Positions 11,301 to 22,519 of a DNA stretch of 31,949 nt are shown here, piece by piece (position 1 is the stretch's first letter; each line of letters opens with the position of its first letter). A program made the position numbers and the translations under genes. The stretch spans positions 65,234-97,182 of the forward strand of contig MNCI01013784.1 in the NCBI GenBank assembly GCA_015680685.1, in the 5' to 3' direction. Below the pieces are notes generated by a model. It was not told the origin of the DNA and did no database searches. It saw nothing but the letters and a program-made list of their open reading frames with translations. The DNA comes from Gnetum montanum. Lineage: Eukaryota; Streptophyta; Gnetopsida; Gnetales; Gnetaceae.

Positions 11301-12424
11301 ATGGTTTTGAATTTATACTAATTCATAATTATTTACTCTAGCTATTTCATTATTATTTCCAAGTAAATTTATTTTTTATTGATTTTATTTAGTATCAAAC
11401 ATAGGAACTTTATCTTCCTCCAAAAATTTAATTTTTCTAATTATCTTAAAGTAATGATTTTTTATTTTTTTATTGTTCTAACTCTTTTGTAATAAAGCAT
11501 TCATTCTAAGTTAAAGTAATTAAATAATGTTTTTTGGCCAATTCTTTAAACCTTCATCTATGAAACACCTCAAAGAAAATTGTTTTGTAAATAGGGAAGT
11601 CTGATGGCCCAATCTTGATTGGATTCAAGAGCAAAAACAAATGCCTTGATTTCCCTTTAAAAAATTCATCTTGTAACCCTATTTTGTCAAAATCCTAGTG
11701 CATTTAAAATATGTGAAATGTAATTCATGGTTCATATTATTGAAAACTCTATGAATTACATTAATCTAGTGTATTTGGACCCTTATGGTAAAAAAATGCT
11801 AGGAATTCATGTCAAATAATGCTACACTTGTCAATCCTAGCATGTATGAAAAAAATGATATAGTTAAGACCAGTGTGGATGGTCAAAAATGCTATGTAAA
11901 CATCCAAGAAACTTTCCAAAACTAAATCAATGAAGAAACAATAAAATGTAACCTATTTAAACAATAATTGATATCATTTCAAGGATCTTTTGGGCACATA
12001 TGAGACTTGATGACATAGAGAGCATTTTGAGACCTTTTGGAGCTTTCTAACCCAACATTGATCATTGTGAGTAGCGATAACCTATTGCAACCATCATTTA
12101 GAACGAGATTGATCAAGCCAAAATTTTTCAGGATAGCTATAAAATACATCCTACCTACCATGAACCAAATCTCAAATGGAAATTTCAAAGAGATCTATGG
12201 AATTTTGTAATCTCAAGCTTTAAAAGCATTGATCTGCACCTTCTAAACCTATGTTTCATAATAATTTATAGTATTAATATAAAGTCTGCAATTGTTTTGA
12301 CTTCATCTTTTACTCTCATTTTTTCCTATTATCTCTTGATTATCATAAATCTAGTGTTGGATTTATCATTTACTTGTTTTCTTACCTATCTTCAATCATT
12401 TATCTTAGTAATCGACTCTCAATT
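8312..12424. other. AT-rich decayed DNA, no gene seen
   Basis: A+T is very high throughout, with poly-A and poly-T runs and stops in all frames. No pol, transposase or host-gene motif is visible on either strand. The only structure found is a degenerate repeat at about 8900-9560. The ORF at 11979-12188 (minus) lacks any recognisable motif. Confidence 0.6.
8895..9560. repeat. Degenerate tandem repeat, period roughly 155-175 bp
   Basis: A block of the form T-rich tract, AAATxATAGATGAAGAxGAC, TAAAAAGTAACATTGTTAG can be aligned at about 9130-9215, 9318-9385 and 9463-9545. A weaker echo (TTTAAAAAGTAATTACTAG) lies near 8905. Copies are badly diverged, so copy number and period are approximate. Confidence 0.4.
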
Positions 12425-12453
12425 CCTTAGGTAATCAACAAGACTACCTAAGG
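12425..12453. repeat. Inverted repeat, 9-bp perfect arms
   Basis: CCTTAGGTA and TACCTAAGG are separated by 11 bases. The repeat lies just left of the LTR-like stretch beginning near 12480. It could be a hairpin or an element edge, but no second copy was found. Confidence 0.5.
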
Positions 12454-12479
12454 TACTCAGATCCTTTTGAGGTCCATTG

Positions 12480-13010
12480 ATGAAGCATCATGGTTGGCCG
12501 TGTCGATGGGATGTTGTTGATGAGATTCTATCAATGTAATCCTGTTGATGTAGGATTTGACCCATTGACATGTACCCATCAACGAGCCCCCCTATTTTTG
12601 CATATAAATGTATGCTTTCAACCACATTTATGCATCAAGTCTCATAGTTGTAGTGAAGCTCTTGTAATTTTCTCATTCAAAAATTGTAGTGAAGCTCTTG
12701 TAGTTTTGTCATTCAGAAGTTGTAGTGAAGCTCTTATAGTTTTGTCATTTAGAAGTTGTAGTGAAGCTCTTATAGCTTTGTCATAATAATGATAGGGTAT
12801 CAGTATAGTACATAAATGAATGAATTCCTTTGTAGGCATAGTGGATGAAGCATGTTTCATTCCCTTGTAAATTTTTAAGCAAGGTCTGGTTTAATCAAAT
12901 CTCTTTTAGTTTTTTTGTTCTAGATACACTTCTTCAATTAGTCCTCTAGATCCCTTTTGTGAACCTTTCCTATTGGAAACCTTAAGGGGATTGATAGCAG
13001 AAGGTAGAGG
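12480..13010 (+). mobile_element. LTR-like stretch with TATA box and 36-bp repeats
   Basis: TTGATG-type motifs recur at 12476-12560, followed by CATATAAATG (TATA-like, 12601-12610) and then the 36-bp array 12648-12790. Beyond that lies a T-rich tail (CTTTTAGTTTTTTT). This order, with a decayed coding region following on the same strand, is what an LTR or leader of an old element would look like. Neither terminal TG/CA ends nor a primer binding site could be found, so the call is tentative. Confidence 0.3.
12648..12790 (+). repeat. 36-bp tandem repeat, four copies
   Basis: Copies start at 12648, 12684, 12720 and 12756. The unit begins TTGTAGTGAAGCTCTTGTAG and ends TTTTGTCATTCAGAAG, with a few substitutions per copy. 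The period is a multiple of three and no copy contains a stop in one frame on each strand. That explains the chance ORFs at 12490-12786 (plus) and 12642-12860 (minus). Confidence 0.9.
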
Positions 13011-13014
13011 TTAG

Positions 13015-14590
13015 ATGGTTGGTGATGATTATTACTCCTGTAATGTACTACCAAGATTTCTTGAGGACCTAGCCCTCATAATGGCTATTTATCAACAAAT
13101 GATACTTCTAATTTGGATCATATATGATAACAAAATAGGTAGAAATGAGGCCTTGTCCACCTCAGATGTTTTAGGTATACGAGCTTGTGTGCTATGAATT
13201 ATTGATCATGGCTTCATGTGGTGAGATGTGAATCTCTCTTTTGATAGGTTTAGTGATGGATACTTTAGCACCTTAGTATTGGTCCTTGATGTTGGATAAA
13301 ATTTTGGGTAAAACCTATGAATTCATGTTTTCACATAATAGATAGTGATTATGTGGTATGGCTATGTTGGATTGGTGATCTTCCTATGTCTATATTATGG
13401 GTTTGATGTAGATTAGATGATGGACTCACTTTGAGGGAGAAACCTCACAATGAGGATCTCCCTAATTTGATAGAAATACAAATTTGGTATGATCCATTGT
13501 AATATTCAGATGTTGCTAGCTTAGCAAGAGATATAAATTGTGGGATCCTATATGTTCCCTAAGGACCTATGATAGAGTTTGTCCTTGGGGACATTCTAAG
13601 TACTTTTATTTAATATAAGTTACTAGAGAATGACGCTTGTTCCATTTTTGATGACATGGAGATCATGCTATATTAGGAGACTTTAGCTAATTCTTTCTCT
13701 AAATGGGCACAATGGTTGTAATGGATGATGTGAGAAGAGGATTATCTTAGGGCTAGTTTTCTTAGCCATCCTTATCTCACTCTAACATTTGAGTAGGTAA
13801 ACTTGATGTTGGACATACTTGATAGTTTCAAATGGTAGCAATTGTATGGAATGCCTTTTCTGCATCCTAGAGAAGTTTTTGAAGAAAAACTTGGATCTTC
13901 TCCCTTTGCCTTACATATGAGGATATGTTATTCCATGGTCAAAAAATGATTAGTGATGCTAATTCAACTATGAATGATAAGATTAGAACAAATTTATCTA
14001 CCTTTGAATCTTATTTTAAGGAAGGACATCACTCAACCGCCTTCCTATTAGCCCAAATGTGAATAAAAAGAGAAATGAAAGTAGTGGTTATGATGTGCAC
14101 ATGGTTATCTAGCATATAGATGGCTGGATTGGTGAGATCCCATGGTTCTTTAAGCTAGAAGTAGAGCCTAGGTTTTTAAAAAGCTTTGAGTTTGCTTATG
14201 AGACATGGCTTTGCCAGATCATGTTCTCTTTGAGATGAGATTTCGTAAGTCCATTGCTAGGGCTCAGAATAAATCCTTAAAAGCCTTCAAATCAATATAT
14301 GAAAAGAAAATCTCTAGTCATTAATGGTCCATTTCTAGGGCATAATCCTAATTATCTCAAGAACACCACCACAATGTAGTTGCTATAGTAAGTTGAAATT
14401 TTCAAAAATTCCTAGCTTAAGCACATTGTTAGGCTTCACACATTTGATGTAATGAAGCTCAAAGTTTTCATAAGAGATTGCAGTTATACTTAAATCATAA
14501 ATTAAGAGAAGAGAATTTGAATGACTTTAACAAGTCCTTAGGAGAAGTAAGAAATAGACCAGCTACAAATGGACATTGTAAAACATTTAA
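13015..14590 (+). pseudogene. Unrecognised decayed coding region
   Basis: A 60-codon ORF at 13015-13197 is followed by one frame that stays protein-like from about 13301 to 13945, broken only by TAG, TGA and TAA codons. It reads DSDYVVWLCWIGDLPMS, DVASLARDINCGILYVP, EFVLGDIL, DDMEIMLY, FSKWAQW, FLHPREVFEEKLG. Further frames (IDGWIGEIPWFFKLEVEPRF; then ALPDHVLFEMRFRKSIARAQ to about 14590) extend it after shifts. The spacing of stops and the amino-acid composition argue for a real former protein of 400 residues or more. I do not recognise it. It may be the internal region of the element whose LTR-like part lies at 12480-13010, or a captured host gene. Confidence 0.45.
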
Positions 14591-16099
14591 TAAGTCTTGA
14601 TGCTTTGGAACAACAAAGTCTTTATTCTTTTCAAGGAAAAGATTTGTCTAGTATGTGACATCATTAGCATAGTGATTAATGATAAACTCACTATGAGCCA
14701 GCTTTGTCTTTGAAAAGCATTTGTGATTTTTATATGTTTGATATATTTTTTGAGCACATGTTTCATGAATTGACTTAGGAAACATACCTTATGTATCATG
14801 TAATTTTTTTCAAATAGGGGTGATGACCTTGAAATCATAAAAATATATCATGGTGGTTAAACTTATCAATTAATGATCCCATTTTAGCATGGAAATGTTG
14901 ATACCAATAACTCTTTATTTGCTAGGGTTCTAAAGTAATATACAAAAGACTGTATCCAAGGCTAGTTTGTGGACAACCAAATTCAAAAAGGAGCTTAATC
15001 GTATGTTGCATATCCTATGACATCTTACAACAACATAGAATGCCTTTGACATGTATGATGATATAGGAAAAATGAAGTAAAACTCTTGTATTATAATATT
15101 CCTTGTCTCCCACATTTTCTCATTTCATTAATGCTTGTAGGTCAGTTGTTACAGTCAATCTATTCAAACATGCAATGTGGTAAATGAAGCAGCACAAAAA
15201 ACTGGTATAACAAATCTCTTCATAATGGCTAGAGTTTAGCCTTTTGGTACATTATGTCATTTCTTTTTGTAATTGTGCAGTTCCTACCATGGTTCTGAAG
15301 TTTAGGAAGAGATGTTTTATAATATCAAACCAAAATTTTTAGTTTTGTCTTCTGCAAAAGTATCCTAGTAGTGCTAGTGTTTACTTAAACATGCATTGTT
15401 TTCATTGAAGAGGCTATTAAATAGTTGTGTTATGGTTATGTCATCATGCAATATATACGATGTAATAGGGTTTTCATGACATATAGCAAGCAACGTTTTA
15501 TAGCTCATGGTGTATACCTAACTTGGTAACATTATCATTGTTGGGCCATCATGGAAGTCCTTGCATGTTAACAATGCTATTCCTAGGACATCTTACTAGT
15601 TGGTTTTTCAAATGTGTAGACCGATTTCCCTATAAGAATCATTACTATGCTATTGATCATTATGTACTAGGTTGTTAGGATAACTAATATAGTATTAAGT
15701 GATCTAATTATTACACCATGGCTAGCAAAAGATAAGTTATTCTAAAATATGAAAACATACCATTAATTTTATGAATTTGTAATACTTACATGTATGATGA
15801 ATATAGAAATGCCAATGTGAGATAGTTTTTTGCTACAGCTTGTTCTACTTAATTCTATGATGTTGATGGTAAAGTTTCTAAATGAAAATTGAAGCTATGA
15901 TATGATTAATATGTTTTTTGAGATTCTTGATTATCTTATCATAACAATGTGTCTTATCTATGAAGTCAATTTTCTATGTTAGTTTATTCCTATAAGCATA
16001 AGGTAATTCAAGTAGTATGAGTGAGGCACATCATCTTGATGTTTAAAGCATTAGTATTTTCATGGGTTTTATAGTAGATAACTTCTAACTTTTTCTTGT
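14591..16099. other. AT-rich intergenic stretch, nothing recognised
   Basis: Stops occur in all frames. ORFs at 14587-14838 and 14930-15115 (minus) have no family motif. No repeat array, tRNA-like cloverleaf or LTR end was seen by eye. Confidence 0.5.
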
Positions 16100-16429
16100 T
16101 GACTTTTTGTATGTTAAAAACCTTAAAAAATGTAGAAAATTAGAAAATGTGTTTGTACACTCTTGCAAGACTATATAAAGATCAAGATAGAGTAAGACAG
16201 AGCATGAAAAAAACAAGATCATGATGACAAGAATATGATGAGATTGAGACAAGAGCTTAGATGGTATGATAAAAAGAGATCAGGATGAAGAATATGTTAA
16301 GACCAAGATGAGAGCTGAGTTGTCAATATAAGATAACAAAGTCTTAATTGGAAAACAAAAGATGTCAAGGACGCAAGAAGCCTAGAAATTGAACGAAAAT
16401 TTTCTAGTATTTGCTAAGATGTCCTAAAA

Positions 16430-16612
16430 GTCAGTGAGACATCCTAGAGGTAGAGCTCAAATTTCAAGATAGACATCCTACAAAAATAGTAAACATCCCA
16501 ACTGTTCTTGAGATGTTCTAGTTGGGACGTCCCAAATTCTAGTGGAACATCCCACCTACAAGTAGCAAAAGTTAGTGAGACATCCCAAGCTCAAATGAGA
16601 TGTCCCAACTAG
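16430..16612 (+). promoter_or_regulatory. Cluster of GACATCCCA / GGGACGTCCC motifs in copia U3
   Basis: The perfect 14-bp palindrome TTGGGACGTCCCAA is at 16522-16535. About seven half-site variants surround it (GAGACATCCTA, TAGACATCCTA, AAACATCCCAA, GAGATGTTCTA, GGAACATCCCA, GAGACATCCCA, GAGATGTCCCA). All lie within 240 bases upstream of the TATA box. The ACGT core is the binding core of plant bZIP factors, so enhancer function is a reasonable inference. Confidence 0.65.
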
Positions 16613-16665
16613 TTGTTTTCTAGTTATTACATGAATTACAAAGGTTATTTGACAAGGAAAAAAGC

Positions 16666-16673
16666 TATAAAAG
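16666..16673 (+). promoter_or_regulatory. TATA box of the copia LTR
   Basis: TATAAAAG lies downstream of the palindromic motif cluster and about 600 bases upstream of the PBS. It is the only strong TATA box in the LTR. Confidence 0.6.
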
Positions 16674-16904
16674 AAATGGGATCTCCATGAAAAGTAGAAA
16701 CACTATTCATTAGAATACTCCATCATTGCTTACATTAAGTAAAATTGTTTTGGTATTTAATTCTCCATATTTATGGATTGTATTATAATTGTTGTGTGTC
16801 TCAAAGTAAGAAATTTGTAAAGTATAATTAGATTCTATTCTTAATTCTATTTCTTCCTTTGTAAGCCCTATAGGATTAATGTGCTTCTTGCAGGAAGTCA
16901 TTTG

Positions 16905-17118
16905 TTGAGCTTGTGGGAACCTTGTGGGGTTGAGTATGTTTCTTGAGAGAAAACACTCTATGCAAAGCTCATGTCATTGTAAAGGTTATGGGATCCTTGA
17001 AATCACATTTTAAACTTGTTGGAACCTTGCGAGGTTGATTGTGTTTCTTATGAGAAAACACTCATTGCAAAGCTCAAATCTTTGTAAAGGTTATGGTGTC
17101 CTTGAAACCACATTTTTA
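16905..17118 (+). repeat. 105-bp tandem duplication in copia LTR
   Basis: Two adjoining copies share GGAACCTTG, GAGAAAACACTC, TGCAAAGCTCA and TGTAAAGGTTATGG in the same order, offset by exactly 105 bases (for example AAAGGTTATGG at 16981 and 17086). They differ by scattered substitutions, so the duplication is old. Confidence 0.85.
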
Positions 17119-17265
17119 AAAGGAACAAAGTTTGAAGGTGTGTAAGGATTCTACCCTTCAAGTGTGGATGTACCCAAGTCAGGGAACCATGTATATTTGT
17201 TTGTAGTTTTGTGTTCACATTGGTGGAACTTATTCAACCCTCCTTCTATGTTCTAGATTTTCAAA

Positions 17266-17278
17266 TGGTATTAGAGCC
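17266..17278 (+). other. Primer binding site, initiator-Met tRNA type
   Basis: TGGTATTAGAGCC differs at one base from TGGTATCAGAGC, the standard plant Ty1/copia PBS complementary to the 3' end of initiator methionine tRNA. The difference is a C-to-T change at a CAG site, like most of the decay in this window. It starts two bases after the putative LTR end. Confidence 0.85.
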
Positions 17279-17309
17279 AAGTACTCCCATTTTGAGCATA
17301 ACTTCTCAA

Positions 17310-17900
17310 GAGTGGATAGCTTATTTCATCAAGCCACCAATGTTAGATGGGTTCAACTTCACAAAATGGAAAGCTAGAATGTAAGGGGTTATCGAATACA
17401 TCTTGGAAAGTTGCACTCAACTCATCTACTACAAACGTAAAGCAAGAGGTAGGTAATATAACATTTTTGATCCTAATATATTTTCTATGTAATGTTGGAT
17501 ATGTGATGGAAAAGGCCATATGGCCTCCAAAAGCCCTTGCACTTATAGGTTGCAAGAAGAATCATTTAGTCAAGAAGCAAGAACAACCAACATCTATACA
17601 TGCTGGGATGATGGCAGAGAAACTAGCTATACAACTAAAGATTCCCATCATTTATGCATAGCCTTAGCAAATCAAGAACCTATTAATGAACCAAAGTATA
17701 ATGTTAAAGTTGAAGAAGATGAGTTCACTTTGAAAGAAAGGTATGAACTACTTTGCAATGAGGTAATTTCCTATCAAAATTTATGCTTCAATATGAAATA
17801 GATTTTACATGATGAGAAAATAAAGATAGTAGAACTTAATTTTGATTATTTGTATCTTAAGAAAGAAAACTCAGACCTATTAGTTGAGGTTCAAAAACTA
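17310..17900 (+). pseudogene. Ty1/copia gag, internally deleted and broken
   Basis: The start is typical of copia Gag (KPPMLDGFNFTKWKARM, then TAA). After only about 50 codons comes a zinc-knuckle-like motif, CWICDGKGHMASKSPC, with a second decayed knuckle (CWDDGRETSYTTKD) about 30 residues on. An acidic, Lys/Glu-rich coiled-coil-like tail follows (17690-17880). An intact copia Gag has roughly 150-200 residues between the N-terminal motif and the knuckle, so the capsid core is largely deleted. No protease, integrase or RT follows. Confidence 0.7.
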
Positions 17901-20021
17901 ATAGGTATTATTGAATAGAATCATAAATAATTATTAGATATAAAGCTTAGCTATTAAAGACAACTCAAAATAAGAAGATAGGTCAAGATAAAAAATGAGC
18001 ACAACTAGATGTAATAAATGTGAAATGTAGAAGATTTTAAAAGAAAAAAATGCCTAAAGGATGAGGAAATTAACTAGCCCAACCAAGGATTCTACAAATG
18101 GGTCCTCCCCATAGTAGGCTTGTGTCCTTAATGCACTTGTATGCCCTTAAACCAAGAAGTAAATGAACCCCATGGATGAGTAATGGTTGCTATTAGTTAA
18201 GGACCAAATCCCCAAAGAAACTACCATAAAAAATTGATGCATCAAACAAAGAAATTGAAAAAATATGGCAACTCGTAGTGAGGTGAGTTATGGATAGCAT
18301 AGGCAGATGAGGTAGAGTATGGAATGGAGTCCCATATCATAGTCACATGAAGTCCCTTGTGGATCTTGTGATTAATATGACATGATAACATCCATCCTTT
18401 CTCTGAATCAAAACTATCCACTTTCAGTGACTTTGCATTAATACTCTTGACTAGTCCATCTTCCCCACCATCCCAAAGTGCAATAATATCCCCACAAATC
18501 AATCAACATTCCAAAAAGAGAAGAAAAGAAAAGCAAGAAGTGAGATGGACCTTAGTTAGAGGGGATCTTCAGGCATGGATAACATGTCTTTCTAGTTCCA
18601 TAAATAGTGTTTGTAGCCCATTACTTTATCTAAGCAATGTGCTTTAAATTTTTATTATTGTTTAGTTTCTTTTTTTTTTTTGAATTATTGTTGATTTTTG
18701 GATGGAAACCACACCATGCAAAGACTTTAACTTCTTGTTATTGGTCAACATAGGAATGTCAAAAGACTTGTGAGAATATTGATACACCTAAGAGGGTTGG
18801 CAAGTATAAAAAGTATCAAATCTCCTTGAAGTCACACCCTTGTCTAACCATTTAATTCTTCCCAAGGTTGGAAACTACCAAGGTCATAATTTCGTTAAAG
18901 GTTTCATTTAAGAAGGGACTCCATACTTCCAAAACAAATAGACACCATAAAGTTTTGTGGATGGATGGATGACATGGACTCATTGCCTGTTATTATGAAA
19001 AAGAAATCATGTTTTAGTTATCAACATTAAAATTCAAAGACAAAATCTAGACTTTAGCAATCAAATAACATTGTAGTACAAACCACCATCAATCAACAAA
19101 TACAATTGTACTTAGTCCTAGCAACAATAAAGGAAAAGAAGAAAACATAATGAAAACCATAAGAAATATCAAAATCAAATAAAGGAATAGATAAAATAAA
19201 TTGTAAAATATTCAAGAAAAGGAAAAACATACTAAAAATGGTGTAAAAGAAAAATTGTGAAAAGTAGAAAAAACAAAAAAGTAAGAAGCCACATTGTTTA
19301 GTTTCGCATGGATGACCTTCTTCCCTACAACTGAGTTGAAAGGAGGAGATCTAAAATATTGAGTGTGCTTGTCCATCCATTGAGGTGTTTTTGTTACTAG
19401 CTCTTTTGGGCTTATGGAAAGGTTTGAGTTATTGCATGTTGACTAGTAGCTTTTTGTTTGTGCTTTTAGGTTTGTAGATTAACATGGTCCTAGAAGGAAA
19501 GGTTTTGTAAATAATATAAGATCTTGTTCACAATGTTTGAAACTTAGTTCATTGGGGGTACATGTTTGGCATTCCTAAATAGGACCTTATCTCATGGTTG
19601 AAATTTCACTTCCCTAATTCTAAGGTCATGGGTTATTTATTGAATGCTTTATTCACTTCATTAGATGATAGGACCACCAATCAGTTCTTGTCTAGAAAGT
19701 TGAGGTTTATTAATCTTTCTTTCTATGCTAGACTTTGTAGCAACCAAAAATGTCAGTGATTGGAAAATGCTGAGGGGTCATTGATCATTGACAGTCTCAA
19801 CCCCATTTCCGTGGGAGGGCTGTGCTAGATGGAATGGAAACGGAGTGCCCTAAATGGTCTAGTCAATCAGATAGGGACTTAGTTGGTGTTAATATAACCT
19901 TTTGCAATGTGTGATTTGAAAGAAAATTTTATAGCATAAAATGATATTTTAAACATAAACAATGCAGCAATGTAAAATATGATGATGAATAGGAAAGAAA
20001 AGTAGAATGTAGTTAGGAAAA
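17901..20021. other. AT-rich flank, no gene seen
   Basis: Poly-A-rich tracts (19020-19290), a T11-type run near 18668 and stops in all frames. One clean minus ORF (18242-18502, 86 codons) has no family motif I can name and no start context. It could be a fragment of a lost gene or chance. Confidence 0.5.
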
Positions 20022-20410
20022 TGCACCACTTCAAGATTATGAATTTACTCTGTCGAGGTGGATACAATTGGTTGCGCGACACTAGGAAGCGCAGAGATCT
20101 CAAAGGTAACCAAGGTGCTCAGAGCAAGGTAGTTGGATACTTGAACGCGGACTTGGGAGTCAACAATGCAGAATGCTACCAAGATGGTAGGGAAAAGCAG
20201 AACGAAATGCCAAACGGGAGTGCTAACTACTTACAATGTCAAATAGAAAGCTTACAATGCTTAAGGTTATAGTGCTAACTTTTGCTTATTAGCCAACAAA
20301 ATTGTTAGCCGACCAGATTGCCAAAGAACCTAGGCCCAGGGGATCGAAAAACTAAGAAATGCTGAAAAAGCTAGAGGCCTGAGAGTGTGACTAAGTATCA
20401 CTCATTGGGG

Positions 20411-20418
20411 TATTTATA
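20411..20418 (-). promoter_or_regulatory. TATA box of element B LTR
   Basis: The minus strand reads CCTATAAATACCCC (20407-20420). It lies downstream of the palindromic U3 repeats, as in the element C LTR. Confidence 0.6.
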
Positions 20419-20624
20419 GGACCAAGGGCATGTGAAAGATGTGGTTTGGACACCACGTGCCTTGGGCCTATGCTGACTTGTCTATGCTGCATGTGCTTTC
20501 ATGATCATTGGGCGAGCCTGCCACACCGTAATTACAAGCCTACCACATCATAATTATGCTATCAGAGCAATGGTGTAATTAGGTGAGGTGCATTGATGTC
20601 ACATAACCACTTGCCACACTTTGC

Positions 20625-21195
20625 TATGCTTTTTAGCGTAGCATTTGGCGTAGCGTAGCATTTGGCATAGTGTAGCATCTTGTCACACTGTGCTACACTG
20701 TGTAGTGTAGCATAGCCACTGGTTCGAAGCAAAGAATTTATGTTGTTTCTTGCTACATGTGTTGGAAACCTTTGCGGTGTTGTGACTGCTGGTCACAGAT
20801 TTGCTACACTATGCTACACTATGTAGCGTATCATAGCATAGCAGCTGTCCTTAGTCGCAAAAATGTTGCCAATATGCAAAATTTACCTTTTACACTACGA
20901 AGCTTGTGAACTTGTTGATCCTACCCTTTGAGATGCCTTCTGTCACTTTTGTAGAATTGCTACGCCTCACTGCACCATGTAGCTTAGTAGCAAACATGAC
21001 TTGCTTTTGGCCAAGTTTGCTGCTTTCTGATAGATGGAGACATTGTTGAAGGACTTGAAGTTGGGTGAGGAGACTGATTATCTACCTTTTGCTACACTGC
21101 GCTACACTGTGTAGCACATCATAGTGTAGCACTACGCTTCTACAAACGTATTCTAAAGTTTGCTATGCTACCTAGCGTAGCATAGCGTAGCAAAA
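20625..21195. repeat. GCTACACT / GTAGCGTAG palindromic repeats in U3
   Basis: Many copies of GCTACACT, GCTACGCTA, TAGCGTAGC and TAGCATAGC occur in both orientations. Examples are GCTACACTGTGTAGC at 21101-21115 (7-base arms) and GCTACACTATGTAGC at 20813-20827. A mixed cluster at 21162-21191 also carries both orientations. They occupy U3 of the LTR, upstream of the TATA box. They form potential hairpins or paired protein-binding half-sites. Confidence 0.8.
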
Positions 21196-21450
21196 CTCCT
21201 TGACTTAGAAAACTTACTGAAGCGTTTTGCACATTCTGAGCACTGCTCCTAAGCGTGCTGTTGGCTGGATGAACTACTCAGGTGGGCAGGCTGGAGAATC
21301 CTTTTAGCTTGTTGACACCTGGGGTAGAAAAATTGCCGAACTAGACAATCTAAACTTTAGAGCATCCATCTCCTGAAGAACTGCTGTGACACTACGTGAT
21401 TTGCAATGGCCTGGTGAAGTAAGCATAGCTTCAAATTTTGGGGTGTTTCA

Positions 21451-21466
21451 TTGGCCCCTCTTTGAT
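21451..21466 (-). other. Polypurine tract of element B
   Basis: The minus strand reads AAAGAGGGG followed by CCAA and then the LTR start TGAAACACC. Its position between the 3' untranslated region and the LTR fixes both element orientation and LTR start. The four-base gap before the LTR is slightly longer than usual. Confidence 0.7.
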
Positions 21467-22519
21467 GACGTCTAGAGGATGGGCTCGAGAGATGTTGACA
21501 AAGAATACGAAACACCACAGAAGACACAACACTAACGTTGCCGATCGATGATCGTCGGGACATCTCTTAGCTATGCTTGAGAGTGAAAGGACAAAGAAGG
21601 GAGGAAGGAGGTTCAGGAGAAGGGTAAAGATGAGGTTTGGTAGATTCCCTCATCAGAGTGCTCATGAGGGACTTCTTCACGTTTTCATATTTACTCTCGC
21701 CAGCCTTCGACCTCCTGTAGGACAGATGTTCCTTTCCCAGGATGAGTTGTGTTACATCCGGGTGAGGTTTTCACCTACCTACAGATGCTTCCCATGCAGC
21801 GAGCTATGTTACGCATGTCATGGAACTTACACCCTAAAGTAGCCAAGCTAGTCGAGGCACTCACATCGCGACGCCGTAGCATTTGCTGTTGTGGCAAGGT
21901 GTACTCTTGGTCGCACCCTGTAAGCATGATGGAAAGCAAAATATCCATGATGCGAGGTGAGGGAAAAGGTCTTCCTTACTAAAGACATTGTTGAAGCTCT
22001 TGGACATTCGTGCTGCTGCATAGTGTCCAAAGTAGGAAGGCCAGCAGCGGCCTTGGTAGCACCATCGTGGTGGAGTTGGCGTTGAAGGAACCAGGAGCTA
22101 CTGTGAGTGTAGATGCTTTGGAATCCCTGCCAAAGGCATGCATTCTCAGTTTAGCTATGGGATCAGCTACCACATAGCTAAACGTCATGCGAGCCCAGGC
22201 GTTGCAAGGAGCTGGAGGGTAACAATATTGTGGTCAGGCCACAATACTACTGGAACTCCAACAGCGGGCACTGGCCAAGGAACTACTGTCAGAGCTATGG
22301 GTCATGATGACAGTAGGTCCAGAGGGCTAGTGTGATGTCATATGACATCTTCGGAGGGTCAGCACAATGCAAAGGGTGGCAGCATCGTGTAAATTCCAAA
22401 TCATGTTCCCATTGCAACATGAACTACGTTCTCAAGCTACAATGTCCCACCCCCACGTCAGCACTGTGCATGCTCATTCGATGTGTACTTGGCGCAAATG
22501 CATGCTAGGGACGTGACGC
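21467..22519 (-). other. 3' untranslated region of element B
   Basis: About 1 kb of moderately GC-rich sequence between the repeat tail and the polypurine tract. Short ORFs on both strands overlap without domain motifs. A perfect 8-base inverted repeat (TATTGTGG / CCACAATA, 22226-22246) is the only local structure noticed. In Tat elements this region is variable and often repeat-rich. Confidence 0.55.

Larger units (their letters stand above)
16100..17263 (+). mobile_element. Ty1/copia 5' LTR (left end approximate)
   Basis: The right end is set by TTTTCA at 17258-17263, two bases before a TGGTATTAGAGCC primer binding site. TATAAAAG lies at 16666-16673, about 600 bases upstream, giving U3, R and U5 of plausible size. 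U3 holds the palindromic GGGACGTCCC-type motif cluster (16430-16612) and U5 a 105-bp duplication (16905-17118). The left end is placed near 16100 only because the sequence character changes there. No 3' partner LTR is in the window, so the copy is truncated. Confidence 0.65.
20022..21450 (-). mobile_element. 3' LTR of element B
   Basis: The minus-strand start TGAAACACC (ending at 21450 on the plus strand) is directly preceded by a polypurine tract. The same nine bases begin the element C LTR at 29706. TATAAATA on the minus strand (20411-20418) gives a roughly 1030-base U3. The right-hand end is uncertain: minus-strand TGCA at 20022 or TACA at 20008 would both fit, and base composition changes there to AT-rich flank. 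Length, about 1.4 kb, is close to the 1.33 kb of the element C LTR. Confidence 0.7.

Noticed and set aside
8312-12424. Organellar DNA insert because of the very high A+T
   Set aside because: No plastid or mitochondrial gene, tRNA or rRNA sequence is recognisable.
18242-18502. Clean 86-codon minus ORF, possible host gene fragment
   Set aside because: No recognisable motif, no extension across splice sites, AT-rich surroundings; left as unexplained.
21467-22519. Host gene between LTR and repeat tail
   Set aside because: Short ORFs on both strands overlap with no motif; position fits the 3' untranslated region of element B.
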